Source: Macrotis lagotis | Lineage: Eukaryota; Chordata; Mammalia; Peramelemorphia; Peramelidae | Length of the DNA: 64,000 nucleotides | NCBI RefSeq assembly: GCF_037893015.1 | Contig: NC_133661.1 | Location: forward strand, 220,056,545-220,120,544 | Reading direction: 5' to 3' | Notes under the pieces: generated by a model | Database searches by the model: none | Told to the model about the DNA's origin: nothing | The model's input: the letters and a program-made list of their open reading frames with translations, nothing else | In this document: positions 25,435 through 36,660 of the stretch, piece after piece | How the letters are laid out: each line of letters opens with the position of its first letter | How positions within the stretch are numbered: the stretch's first letter is position 1 | Position numbers and translations under genes: made by a program

Positions 25435-25530
25435 GAAATATAAAAGAGAACTCTTTGTGAATAAGGATTATTTTAATCTTTGTACTTATATCCTCCATGC
25501 CTAGCAGAGTTCCTGGCACATAGTCAGTTG
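25435..25530 (+). repeat. Ancient L2/MIR-type 3' end
   Basis: Contains tttgtacttatatcctccatgcctagcagagttcctggcacatag, the conserved 3' end shared by L2 LINEs and MIR-type SINEs. Family name is from memory. Confidence 0.5.
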
Positions 25531-25800
25531 GGTTGTTGCCCTTCATTTCCAAAGAGAACCAAAATGATATCACTACATTAGAGTCAAGTTAATCTGATTG
25601 ATCAGACCAATATAATTTTGGAAGGCTCTATCACAGGTTGAGCACAATGAACATATGGGATGGAAATGTCTCTAAATTTGCACAGCTCTCATTTCTTTTG
25701 AGCTACTGCAATTCTGCTTTGCTCATAGAGCACAGCAACTTCTTTGATGGAGACAAGACATGCAAGGCAGTCCTTTGCCAGTGTCTCCCTTGTCTGGCCT
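25531..25800 (+). repeat. Dispersed marsupial repeat, unnamed
   Basis: Starts gttgttgcccttcatttcca and contains gagctactgcaattctgctt and catagagcacagcaacttc, which I recognise as recurring marsupial repeat sequence. Its start resembles the reversed end of the repeat at 44821-45268. I cannot assign a class. Confidence 0.45.
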
Positions 25801-26372
25801 ATAGCAATGCTTAAATAGGACTAATATTTAGGATCACCTTTAAGTATTAAGCTATTTCAATTGATACAATGCATATTTTTTATCTATAAGAAAAAGAAGA
25901 TAAATAGGATGAAAATTTTTATTTCAAAGTAAAATTATGGTTTAAAGAAGTGTGTTAGTTGATATGCCTGATTTCATCTAATGTTAATGAATTACTTGAT
26001 TTAATGACTCTTTATAGAGATGGCTTATAGAACTAACCATCCAAGTCACTAAGCACAACAGTTAACCTGATTGTGGCTTTTATTTAGTGTACTTATCTAT
26101 TTTTGAAGTATTATCATAAAGTAGAGAGTTCAGACTTTTTTTCTATTCCAAAAAACAATCAGGAACAATGGATAGAAATTTCAAAAAGCTAATTTAAGGT
26201 CTCTAGCAGAAAAACCTTCCTAAAGTTAATGTAAACATAGAAAGGAGATTCCTCCTATGGTGAGGAGGATAGAATTGTGTGTGGTTCAAAAGGAGTCAGA
26301 ATAGACAACTCTAGCTTCTTCTCTAATCCTTCTCCAAAGAAGACTTTTATTCCTTCCAGGAATGGAAGCAAG
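25801..26372. other. unassigned AT-rich DNA
   Basis: No gene or named repeat seen. Confidence 0.45.
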
Positions 26373-27122
26373 AGTCAGGGGCCATTGAACTTTTCCAATC
26401 TTTCTGGAGATCAATTTGGAATTATACTCAGAGGGCAACAAATATGTGCATACCCTTTGATCCAGCAATACCACTACTGGGTCTACACCCTGAGGAGATT
26501 ATGAAAAAAGGTAAAAATATCACCTGTACAAAAATATTTATAGCAGCCCTGTTTGTGGTGGCAAAGAATTAGAAATTAAATAAATGTCCTTCAATTGGGG
26601 AATGGCTTAACAAACTCTGGTATATGTATGTCATTGTTTTATTAGAAACCAGGAGGGATGGGAATTCAGGGAAGCCTGGAAGGATTTGCATGAACTGATG
26701 CTGAGCCAGGTGAGCAGAACCAGAAAAGCATTGTATACCCTAACAGCAACATGGGGATGATGATCAACCTTGATGGACTTATTCATTCCATCAGTGCAAC
26801 AATCAGGAACAATTTTGGGCTGTGATGGAGAATACCCTCTGTATCCAGAGAAAGAACTGTGGAATTTAAACAAAGACCAAAGACTATTACCTTTAATTTA
26901 GGGGAAAAAATTATTATGTAATTTTGCTATCTCTTATACTTTATTTTTCTTCCTTAAGGATATGATTTCTCTGTCATCACATTCAGCTTAGATCAGTGTA
27001 TACCATAGAAACAATGTAAAGACTAACAAACTGCCTTCTGTGGAGGGGGGGGGGAGCAAGATTAGAAGAAATTTTGTAAAACTCAAAATAAGTAAAATAT
27101 TAAGAAAAAAAGTCAGTGGCCA
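26373..27122 (+). mobile_element. 5'-truncated L1 3' end with TSD (L1-D)
   Basis: The body at 26385-27110 starts inside the ORF2 3' part (caatctttctggagatcaat), runs through the ORF2 end and 3' UTR, and finishes with a G run (about 27043-27054) and an A-rich tail. TSDs agtcaggggcca (26373-26384) and agtcagtggcca (27111-27122) differ at one base. The 3' UTR matches that of L1-A and of the copy at 53343. Confidence 0.9.
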
Positions 27123-27724
27123 GAGGCCAGTCAAGCTCTCCTCAGGAAGAATAGGGTACTAGGTTAGAAATGTGTCTATCTACTCTGTTAAATGTTGTTA
27201 GTCTCAATGATATGAAAAATTTCCAAGTAATGTTTTGTCCTACCTTGGGAAAAAGGGAGACCCCAAGCTAACTATTCAAGGTTTAACCCCTTTTTCTACC
27301 TAATAATAACAATTCCACAATAAAAACACATAGCAAATAGCAAAGAAGCCCAGTTATCTAAATCAAAACAAGTAGACATTGGAAAAGGCAGACACAGGCA
27401 ATACAAAATGAAGGCAATACAATGGCAATACACAGACAATACAAAATGAAAAAACTTTTCTATTGGGAGCAAAATAACTCTGCTCAACCAAGAGAGACTA
27501 CCGTGGTTCTCATCTATAGGGAAAAGGCCCTGAAGTCCCTTCAGCAATCTGAGGTAGCTTTTGCCTCCCATTTTTTTTCTCTTGAAGTTGGAAGCTGACT
27601 TAATGTTATCTTCAAAGACAACTCTTACTTGGCAGTGACTTAGAAGGGAGTGGCAAAAGTTTTTTGTTTTCTCACTTCTCACCCATTCCAAGTATTTATA
27701 TCCAGTAATAATGAGAAAGTTCCA
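27123..27724. other. unassigned DNA
   Basis: A 131-codon minus-strand frame (27691-27296) has no recognisable domain. A short direct repeat containing caatacaaaatgaa occurs near 27400-27450. No gene called. Confidence 0.45.
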
Positions 27725-28239
27725 TATTTTGGAGCTGGGGTTACATGAGAACTATGTAAAAGTAGAATGAGCTGCTTCAGGAGAAAATTGAGGCACAAAA
27801 CTTAGAAACTGCAGAGTTTTTCCCAAAACAACTTTCAATGAAGCCTCAGCACAGACCTTAAAACTGCAGACCCCACAAAATAAAAGAATGAACCATCAAC
27901 TCAAGATATTTTGAAGAAACATCAGTAAAGGTCTGTCTCTTCTGGGTAAAAGCAGTATAGCCCAGTGTAGACAGGAGAACTAGAAAACCAGCAGGTTTGC
28001 AATTCAGCTTAGATCAAAGCTCAACAGGCCAGCATGACAGCATGCCAGCAGTGAGGGTCCCAATCCCAGCTCAGAAGACATAGTTCAAGTCCTGGGAACA
28101 TTGGTGCAAGAGATGGAACTGGAAAGGAAGGAATGAACCTCTTCATAGGCAATGTCCTGGCATGCAACAAGGCTACCCCCAGAACAAAAAGTTTGGGACT
28201 TTATTCCCAATATCTCAGTAACAGAGGTCAGTTATCAAA

Positions 28240-29247
28240 ATGAGCAAAATACAAAAAAAGAGCACTAACCATAAATAGCTACAATTCTCACAGGATTGAC
28301 TGTGACAAAATACTACATGTGGAGTTTAGGAATTGGCCTTAAATCCAAAAATACCTCTTGGAATTCAAAAGGAATTTTAAAAAAACCCAAAGAAGATAGG
28401 GAGAAGATAATTTGAGAAAATAAATGAAAGTCATGCTGAAATTCACAAAAGAAATTAACTTTTTAAAAGTAAAATGACCAACTGGAAAAAAGAATATAAC
28501 ATTGAAAAGTAAATTTGACCAACAGAAAAAGGGATGCAACTCATCAAAAGGAAAAATTAACCAATTGGAAAGGAAAACAACTTATTTTAAAATAAAACCA
28601 ATCAACTGAAAAAGGAAACAAAAAAGCTAACCGAAGAAAATAAAACCCTAAAAATTAGAATTAGACAAATGGAAAATAATGAATCCATTAGACGCCAGGA
28701 TTTCATCAAACAAAACCAAAAGAAATAGAAAGATAGATAGAAGGAAAAAATATATATAAAAAATATAAAGTTCCTCCAAGGAAAATCTATCAACCTAGAA
28801 AATAGATCCAGAATGGATAATTTAAGAATTGCTAATCTACCTGAAAACCTCAATCAGAAAAAGAGCCTAGAAAATATCTTTCAGGAAATTATCATGGAAG
28901 ACTTCCCTAAGATTCTAGAACAAAAAGACAAAATAGTCCTTAAAAGACTCCATCAATTACCTCCAGAAACAGACTCCAGAAAAAAAAATTCCAAAGAATT
29001 TTGTAATCAAATTTCAGAGTGCTCCACTAAAAGGAAAATATCACAAGCTGCCAAAAAGAAATAATTTAAATACCAAAAAACCATAGTTAAGATTATACAG
29101 GATTTAGCAGTTTCAACATTAAAGGATTGGCAGTCCAGGAATACAATATTCCAGAGGGCAAAGGATTGTGTATTACAATCAAGAATCAACTACCCTGCAA
29201 AATTTAGCATATTCTTTTAGAGGAAAAGATGAACTTTCAATGAAATA
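28240..29247 (+). pseudogene. L1-E ORF1 remnant
   Basis: The presumed start (MSKIQKKSTNHK, then a stop) is followed by a Lys-rich coiled-coil region with repeated stops. The open stretch 28813-29064 reads MDNLRIANLPENLNQKKSLE and continues through IVLKRLHQLPPETDSRKK, the RRM/C-terminal-domain transition. The C-terminal domain follows in another frame and ends near 29247. It is a member of the L1 ORF1 family, not functional. Confidence 0.8.
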
Positions 29248-29452
29248 GAGTAATTTAAAATTTTTCTAAAAAAAAGAGCAGAACTAAACAGAAAATTTTA
29301 TCTTCAAAATACAATACTCAAGAGACATGTAAAAAGTAAATGGAAAGGGGGAAAAGCACAACTCAATAACATTTAATTGTCTACATGGGAAGAAAATACT
29401 TGTATCTTGAGAATTGTATCTCACTTAGGATAGTTAAAAGAAACCTACTTGG

Positions 29453-29605
29453 GGAAGCAAGGTGGGGAGCAGTGGATAGAGCATTGGCCCTGGATTTAGG
29501 AGGACCTGAGTTCAAATCTGACCTCAGACACTTAATAATTACCTAGCTGTGTGACCTTGGGCAAGTCACTTAACCCCATTGCCCTAAATTTTAAAAAAAA
29601 CTTAA
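29453..29605 (+). mobile_element. SINE inserted in the L1-E spacer (first)
   Basis: tRNA-like head with ggtggggagcagtggataga, gagttcaaatctgacctcag, ctagctgtgtgaccttgggc and a ccccattgccctaaatttta end. Head differs slightly from the younger SINEs here (gac in place of ggc in the core), so it belongs to another subfamily. Confidence 0.85.
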
Positions 29606-29644
29606 AAAAGAAACAAAGAAAGGATATGAGTACACATTGAACAT

Positions 29645-30480
29645 GGAAAGTAATGATGCTTTAGCTGATAATTTAGCTCATGAGGGTTAAATATAGTTGG
29701 AGGGATTGTACTTAAAGGGTGGAGCAGCTAGGTGGTGCAGTGGATAGTGCAATGGCCCTGGAGTCAGGAGGACCTGAGTTCAAATCCAGCATCAGACACT
29801 CAATAATTGCCTAGCTATGTGACCTTGGGCAAGTCACTCTTAACCCCATTGCTTTAAAATAAATTTTAAAAATTAAAAAAATTTAAATAGATCAAGAAAT
29901 TTTGCTTTACTTGACATTTTAGTTAACAATGTTTTTCTTTCTATTAGTATAGAGAAACAGAATATATACTTGGAAGTTCTAGACATAAATATGAAGTGAT
30001 CTTGCTTTACTCAATACTTTAGCTAATGAGAGTTGCAGTACTATAAGGACAGAGGGAACAAGCATATTTGATACTTTAGCTAAGAAGGCTGTAGTGCAAT
30101 ATGGACAAAAGAAGAGATTATACTTAAGAGAAGCTGGACATAAATAGATAATGAAGGTATCTTGCTTTACCTGATACTTTGGTTACAATTAAAGGGAGTA
30201 TAGAGGGAAAGTATAAATGATTCATGAAATGATTTTGCTTTACATGATACTTTAGCTCATGAGGATTGTTTTTCTATAAAGGATACTTTGAAAGAGGGTG
30301 AAGTATAAATTGATTATAATTTGCTGTTATTTATGACTGTTGAGAAGTGTATTTCTAATGGGAAAGATGAAGAAAGTGTACTTGGATAAAGGCTGTGTAT
30401 AAAGTGACTATGAGGTAATGTTGCTTATCAATCAATCAATCAACCAACCATTGAGAATTGTATTTCAATCAGTATATATT
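29645..30480 (+). repeat. Degenerate tandem array in the L1-E inter-ORF spacer
   Basis: About seven or eight diverged units spaced roughly 65-110 bp, each with a version of ttgctttac.tgatactttagct.atgagg followed by ttg..gta.tata. Landmarks lie near 29660, 29902, 30003, 30068, 30163, 30236 and 30321. A second SINE (29718-29875) interrupts the array, and a short (AATC)n run lies at 30428-30446. Non-coding. Confidence 0.72.
29718..29875 (+). mobile_element. SINE inserted in the L1-E spacer (second)
   Basis: Complete head (gcagctaggtggtgcagtgg), B box (gagttcaaatccagc), core (gaccttgggcaagtcact) and a tail ending in ccccattgctttaaaataaa. Same subfamily as the copy 265 bases upstream. Confidence 0.87.
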
Positions 30481-30689
30481 TTGTCAGAGGGGTTATGGGT
30501 GCAAGACAGGTATAAAACAATAAAGACATGAAAAAAGGATTATACTAGAAGAAAGACAATCATTAAACAATAAATAATACCACATGAAGAGTCACAAAGA
30601 CTTATTATAGTAGAAGAAAAGAAAGGAGAACTTGAACATTAGCCCAAAGAGGGTTCATTTGGATTTAAAAATTTATCCTACCCTACAGG

Positions 30690-30925
30690 GAAGAAGTGGG
30701 GGAAGAAGAAAGAAAGGGGAAGAAGGAACTGATAAAAGGGAGGGCAAAAGTAAAAGTAAGTTAAAGTAAAAGAGAAAAGTTAAAGGGGAAGGGGAGAAGG
30801 AAATGAAAAGGATAGGATAGGAAAAAAGGGCTGATTGAGAGGCAACAGTCGAAGCAAGGAGTAGTAAGGAGTGATAAAGGGAAAAGAAAGAGAAAAGAAT
30901 AAATGGGGAAGGAAAGCATGAATGG
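30690..30925 (+). repeat. Purine-rich tract before L1-E ORF2
   Basis: G/A-rich sequence immediately before the endonuclease part, at the same place as the tract at 4399-4619 in L1-A. Confidence 0.75.
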
Positions 30926-30929
30926 AAGT

Positions 30930-33640
30930 GCATAGATAATAATTGTGAATGGGATGAACTCTCCCATAAAATGGAAGAAGAGAGCAGAATGGATTAAAAA
31001 CCAGAATCCCACAATGCATTGGCTACAAGAAATATATTTGAAGCAGAGAGATTCACACAAGATAAAAGGCTGGAGCAGAATATATCATGCTTCAGTGGAA
31101 GTAAAAAAAAAATCAAGGAATTCTGATCTCAGACAAAGCAAAGTAACAATAGATCTCATTAAAAGAGACAAGGAAGGAAGTTACTTCTTCTTAAAAGGCA
31201 CCTTAGACAATGTATTATTAAACATATATGTACCAAAAGGTATAAGCATTCAAATTCTTAGAGAAGAATAGGTGGGGGATCATAACCTCACTCTCTCATA
31301 ATGAGATAAATCTAAACAAAAAACAAAGAAGCACGTTAAGAAGATAAATAGAATTTTAGAAAACTTAGACATGATAGCCCTCTTGATAAAACTGAATTAG
31401 CCTCTATACAAAGATTGACCATGGACCAGGGCATAAAAACTCACAATCAAATGCAAAAAGACAGAAATGTTAAATGCATACTTTTTATATCATGATGTAA
31501 GAAAAATTACATGTAATAAAGTGTCATGGAAAGATAAACCAAAAATTATTTGGAAACTAAATAGTCTAATTTTAGAATGAATAGATCAAATAACAAATCA
31601 TAGAATCATCCAACTTCATCCAAGACAATGGCAATAATGAGATATCATATCAAAATTTATGGGATACAAGCAAAGCAGTTTCAGAGGAAATTTTATTTTT
31701 CTAAATGTTTATATGAATAAAATAGAGAAAGAGGAGATCAATGAATTGAGCATGCAACTAAAAAACTAGAAAAAAAGAACAAATTAAAAATCCAATTAAA
31801 TAACATATTAGAAATTATGAAAATCAAAGGAGAAACTAATAAATCGAAAATAAGAAAACCATAACAAATAAAGTAAACAAACAAATAATATAATAAATAA
31901 AACTGAGTTAGTTTTATAAAAAAAATAAAAGATAAACTTTTAGTTAATCTGATTTAAAAAAAAAGAAAGAACACCAAATTAACAGTATCAAAAATGAAAA
32001 GAATGAATTTACCATTAATGAAGAGGAAATTAAATAATAATTTGGAGCCATTTTCCCCAACTGCTTGCCAACAAATTTGACAATCTGAAGGGATGTGATT
32101 AAATATTTACAAAAATATAAGCTATCTAGATTTTCAGAAGAGAAATAAAATACTTAAATAACCCAATTTCAAAAATTGAAGAAACCATCAATAAAATCGC
32201 TAAGAAAAAAACTCTAGGACCAGATGGATTTATAAGTGAATTCTATTAAACATTTAAGGAACAATTAATTCCAATTCTATATAAATATTTTTAAAAATAG
32301 GATATGGAGTTCTGCCAAATTCTTTTTATGACACTAACATGGTGCTAATATCAAGAACCCAACTAGCTCTGATAAAGGACACATTTCAAAAATGTATAGA
32401 GAACTTAATCAAATTTATAAAATTGCAAATCATTCCCCAGTTGATAAATGACCAAAGGATATGAACAGGCAGTTTTCAGATGGAGAAATAAAAGCTATTT
32501 ACAGTCATATGAAAACAGTGATCCAAATAATTATTGATAAGAATAATTCAAATTAAAATATCTCTATCATCTCACACCTATTGGATAATATGACTGTAAG
32601 GTATGGGGCCCCATACCAGAAGAAAATCTGTTTCCACTGATTATGGCAAATATGGAATTGACTGAAGAAGTAAAAAAATGAGCCTATCCAGTTCTACAAG
32701 ATTAACAATTTGAGGACATAGTTTGGGGAGTAAAGGGGGGGGTGGGGTTTGGAAGACCCAAACCAGCACTGGCCTTTTGAGACTGGCCAGGTCATGGCCC
32801 AGTCATGGTGACTGAAGCTACTATGAAGGCTTAATGAACTTCATACATATTAACTTCTCTGCACAAGGAGGACTTTAAGGTTCATTATAATAGCATGGGA
32901 TGTTAGTGGAGGCATGACCAGGGTGGGGGAACATATAAGGAATGACATACAAGAGGTATACCAGGAAATTGGGGATTACCTATTCTCCAGCCAATGAAGG
33001 CCTGAGGGAGAGAACTGAAGTTTCACAGCCAGAAATTAAAGTTGTTTACTCTTTGATTTTGTGTATGTGTCATCTTTGATGACATGCACCCTTTCTGCAT
33101 GTCTGTATTAAATTTTTAAGTTACTTCATTCACCCTTACATCTTTGTTTTTCCTTTAAGATTTATTTCTAACAATGACTAAAAAGAAAAATGATCAATAT
33201 TGGAAAGGATGTGAGAAAAATTGCACTAATACACTGTTGGTGGAGTTGTGAACTGATCCAGTCATTCTGGAGAGTAATTTGAAACTATGCTCAAACAGCA
33301 TTAAAACTAGGCATATGCTTCAATCCAGCAATACAATATGGGTCTATATCTCAAAGAGATCATAAAAAATGGGAAAAGTTTCACATGTTCAAAAATGTTA
33401 ATAGCATTCTTGTAGTGGCAGAGAATTTGAAATTGAGGAGATATTCCTCAAATGGGAATGACTAAACAAGTTATAGAATATGAATATTATTGAGGATTAT
33501 TTTTTCTGTAAGAAATCATGAGTGACCAGACTTTAGAGGAGCATGGAAAGATTTGCAAAAACTGATACTGAGTGAAGTGAGCAAAATGAAAAGAACACTG
33601 TACATCTTTAGCTACAACACTGTGAGAAGACCAACTATGA
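30930..33640 (+). pseudogene. L1-E ORF2 remnant (deleted and interrupted)
   Basis: The endonuclease start (IVNGMNSPIKWKKRAEWIKN, partly open at 30945-31271) is followed by a decayed endonuclease C-terminus and linker to about 32340. Then sequence equivalent to L1-A 6115 joins sequence equivalent to L1-A about 7650. The fingers/palm region, including the catalytic FADD box, is therefore missing (about 1.5 kb). A solo LTR splits the remaining C-terminal portion. The expected first cysteine of the C-terminal motif reads Tyr after the LTR (tattggaaaggatgt). Confidence 0.8.
32590..33178 (+). mobile_element. Solo LTR of an endogenous retrovirus, with 5-bp TSD
   Basis: The LTR body at 32595-33173 (579 bp) begins TGTAAGG and ends CTAACA. 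It is flanked by the 5-bp direct repeat ATGAC at 32590-32594 and 33174-33178. L1 sequence that is contiguous in other copies (..aatatgac / caggaaag..) is split exactly here. A TATA-like ATATAAG lies near 32933, and ATTAAA signals near 33037 and 33109 fit a + strand U3-R-U5 layout. No internal viral sequence remains, as expected after LTR-LTR recombination. Class is not assigned; a 5-bp duplication is compatible with several ERV groups. Confidence 0.85.
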
Positions 33641-34012
33641 TGGCTACAGTTCCTCTCAGTAGTTCAGTGATCAAGGACAAATGCCATCTACATCTAAAGA
33701 AAAAAATATGGATCCTGAATTTAGAGCAAAGTATGCTATGTTCACTTTTTTAAAAACCACTTTTATGCTTTTTCTTTTTTTATCATGATTTCTCCCCTTA
33801 GTTCTATTTCTTCTTTCACAATATGACTAATATGAAAATATGTTAAACACAATTATCCATGAAAAACTTTTACCAGATTGTTAGCCACCATGGTGGGGTG
33901 GGATGAGGGGAGAGAAAAGGGAGTATGTTAGAAATGCAAGTGGATGAATGTTGACTACCACCTTTGCATGAAATTGGAAAAATCAAATTTAAAACTTACA
34001 ATTAAAAAAAAT

Positions 34013-35514
34013 TAAAGAGAAGCTGGATTCCTATCCCCTGAAGTTCTTCAAGCAGAGGTTATACAACAGAATTTTTGTGTATGCTATGATAAGGATTCTT
34101 TCTTTTATATAAATGAACTATAAGGCCACCAAAATCCCTTCTGCTTCTCAAATTCTATGATCAAGAAAGTCTAAAGTCACAAAAAAAGGTAAACAAATCA
34201 AATGGAAGGTGTATCTCAGGAATGCCTCTGAGTAGTGTACCAAATTTGGCAAATATCCACCTACTCTTACAAAAATTAATGAGGAATGGATAGAAAAGCT
34301 CAAAATGCAAACTGGGAATTGAAGAGTCACCTCATTTATATGATCAATTATCTAATTAATTTTATCTGTGCACACATAAAACTAAAACAATTCACTAAAC
34401 ATAGATAGGAAAAAATGAACATCCAGTTTTCAAAGGAGTCAAAAGAATATTTGTCCTTTGATCTCATCTCCATTATACAAAGTCTAAATTTAAGAGGAAT
34501 TTTTCCTCCAAACCTAGGAGAAAAATAGCCAGGGCAGGAAATGTCCAATAAGCTGTTATAAACTCAGTTTCCCTATCTTTTAGATAGATAAAGAGATGGT
34601 TAATTACAAATCACTTCAACAATGTGCTAAGCAAGTCTGTAAGACTATAAGTTTGAAAGGAAATGCTGATCCTCCCTGGCAGAGGAAGGTACTCACTAAG
34701 AGTCCCTTTATTTTCCAGTCTAAAACAGCTAAGAAAATATTTTAGACTCTTCATTGAAGATAAGAGGAAATGGACTAGGGGAGAATGGGGCTTAAGGATT
34801 TAGTCAGCAGAAATGTACTTCCAGAAAAGGGGACTTAAAAGATTGGTCTATGGGGGGTTCATTTTTTAAAAGAACTCACCAATCTCTGACTTGGGAAGGT
34901 TAAAAAAAAGCTTAAATTGTATTTCACAGGTTACTGCAAAAGTTAACTGGTTAAGCTCTTTGGAGAAGTTTCAGAATAGTGAGTTTCTTAAAGGATAGGC
35001 TGATAGGCAGAAGTTAAGGTTTTTAAAAGGTTAAATTACTTTAAAAAGGAAAGAAAAAAAATCTAAAGATCAACATAGATCTAGGCACATGGAGCTAGGG
35101 CCATATTAGTCCTGTCAAGTTAAAAGGTAAAAGAGAAAAGAAGAGAAACTTAGATCAACATAGATCCAGTCACATGAACTTGGAACCATATTGTTCCAGC
35201 AGCATGGACCAGGCCATGTGAGTCCAGTTTAAAGAGAGAAAGAAGTGTCAGTTCCACAGAGAGTCAAGGAGAGAAGAGAGCTCTGCCCCAGTGGATTTTT
35301 TCTTAAATGAATTTCTGTGGTGAATGGGACCAGGCTTGTGCTTGAGAAGTGGTTTAGCACATACATAGGGTTTTTTCCCCCAATGCACATGCCAAAGGGA
35401 CAGTCCCCTAGGAATGACTGAGACAATACTCACTGTGCCTGTCCACATAGAGCATCTTCTCCTGCCCCAAAAGTCATCTTCTAAAGGTAATGATGTTTGA
35501 ATTCCATTCACAAT
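34013..35514. other. unassigned DNA with a local tandem duplication
   Basis: No gene. A segment starting gatcaacatagatc recurs 85 bases apart (35068 and 35153), each copy followed by a related cacatg..ccatatt segment. Confidence 0.5.
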
Positions 35515-35690
35515 CCTGTCTTTGGTGTTTTCTTAGAAAAGATAATGGAGTGGGTCACCATTTCTTCCTCCAGTGAATTAAGGCAAACAGAGATTAGTTT
35601 TCCAAGATCAGAAAAGTAGACTGAGGTCAAATTTGAACTTAGGTCTTCTTGACTCTATCCATTGAACCACCTAGTTACCTCATTACTCTA
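35515..35690 (-). repeat. CORE-SINE (Mar-1/MIR type)
   Basis: Reversed body with gataatggagtgggtcacca, aaggcaaacagaga, tgaacttaggtcttcttgac and a head end ccattgaaccacctagtta. Old. Confidence 0.75.
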
Positions 35691-36394
35691 ATGAAAAAAC
35701 AGATCTGGTCAACAAAGACCATTAAGCGTTAGGGACACAACATAATCCTTGTCTTTAAGGACTTTACAATTTAATGAGGGAACATGGCCTGTATACTAGC
35801 ACATTTCTGTAATTCATCAAATAGCCCAAAGTTATATCAATAACTAACCAATGAAATTCAGGACTATTCTCATTAGAAAGAGTTATTTTGAGTTCCCTGT
35901 CTGAACAACTGCTGGAATATTTATTAGATAGGAAGAAGAGAAAGGTCTATTTCCAGTTATTTGCAGTGATAGAAAAGTCACTATGGGAGTTTCCTTATAT
36001 AGTTGGTTTCTTCTCACCTGCACAGCCTGTTTGCTCTTCAATATCTGAAAAAAAAAGCTATAGAATCTAACCATAATGAAATACAGGTGACATCTGCTTT
36101 ATCTGATTTCATTATTTACCTTGTATCACTCTGAATTTAAACTTCAGATGACAAAAACTATACTGGCCTAAGGAAACCCAAGTTTCTTGACATCCCATCT
36201 GCTCAGCCAGTCCTTCACCTGAATTGAAGGTTAGTTTCAGAGTAAAAAAAAATAAGTGGGGAGGAGGGGGAATATCTTGTCAAAGAAGATACAGATGTTT
36301 AGACACTGCTTTTTTAGACTTCAATGGAATCTAAGAATTCCTTGCTTATTTATTAAATATAACTGAATATAGAGCTTTTTTGATTTTTTTTTCA
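35691..36394. other. unassigned DNA
   Basis: Near 35700-35790 is a weak match to an ancient repeat (attaagcgttagggacacaa, cttgtctttaaggactttac). Otherwise nothing recognised; overlapping 60-63 codon frames on both strands are uninformative. Confidence 0.4.
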
Positions 36395-36660
36395 ATTTAA
36401 AAAGTTGAAGGGTTGGTATTTTACCATTGTTCAGTCATTTGACTGTATTTTTTCTTATCTGGGGTTTTCTTGATAGAGATACTAGAGTGGTGGCTTTGCC
36501 ATTTCCCTCTCCAGTTCATTTATAGATGAAGTGAAGCAAATGGAATTAAGAGAGATTTGTCCAGGGTCATACAGTTAATAATGTCTGAGATCTGATTTGA
36601 ACTCAGTTCCTACTTTCTCTAAGGTCAGCAATCCAACCATTACACTACTATACCACCCCA
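36395..36660 (-). repeat. CORE-SINE (Mar-1/MIR type), near full length
   Basis: Reversed body with tttgccatttccctctccag, tttgtccagggtcatacagt, tgatttgaactcagttccta and a head end ccattacactactataccac. Diverged. Confidence 0.75.

Larger units (their letters stand above)
27725..34012 (+). mobile_element. Second long, decayed LINE-1 (L1-E) carrying nested insertions
   Basis: Order: 5' UTR-like sequence, ORF1 remnant, long spacer with two SINEs and a tandem array, purine tract, endonuclease remnant, a reverse-transcriptase region with a large deletion, a solo LTR at 32595-33173, then the ORF2 C-terminal part and a 3' UTR (tagccaccatggtggggtgg) ending AAAAAAAATTAAAG. The 3' UTR is unlike that of L1-A, so this is a different subfamily. 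The 5' boundary is approximate. Confidence 0.8.

Noticed and set aside
27296-27691. 131-codon minus-strand frame
   Set aside because: No recognisable domain, no splice or promoter context, and within chance expectation for the longest random frames in a window of this size.
30673-31060. Overlapping Ser/Phe/Leu-rich minus-strand frames that look membrane-like
   Set aside because: Antisense translation of the L1-E purine tract and endonuclease start.
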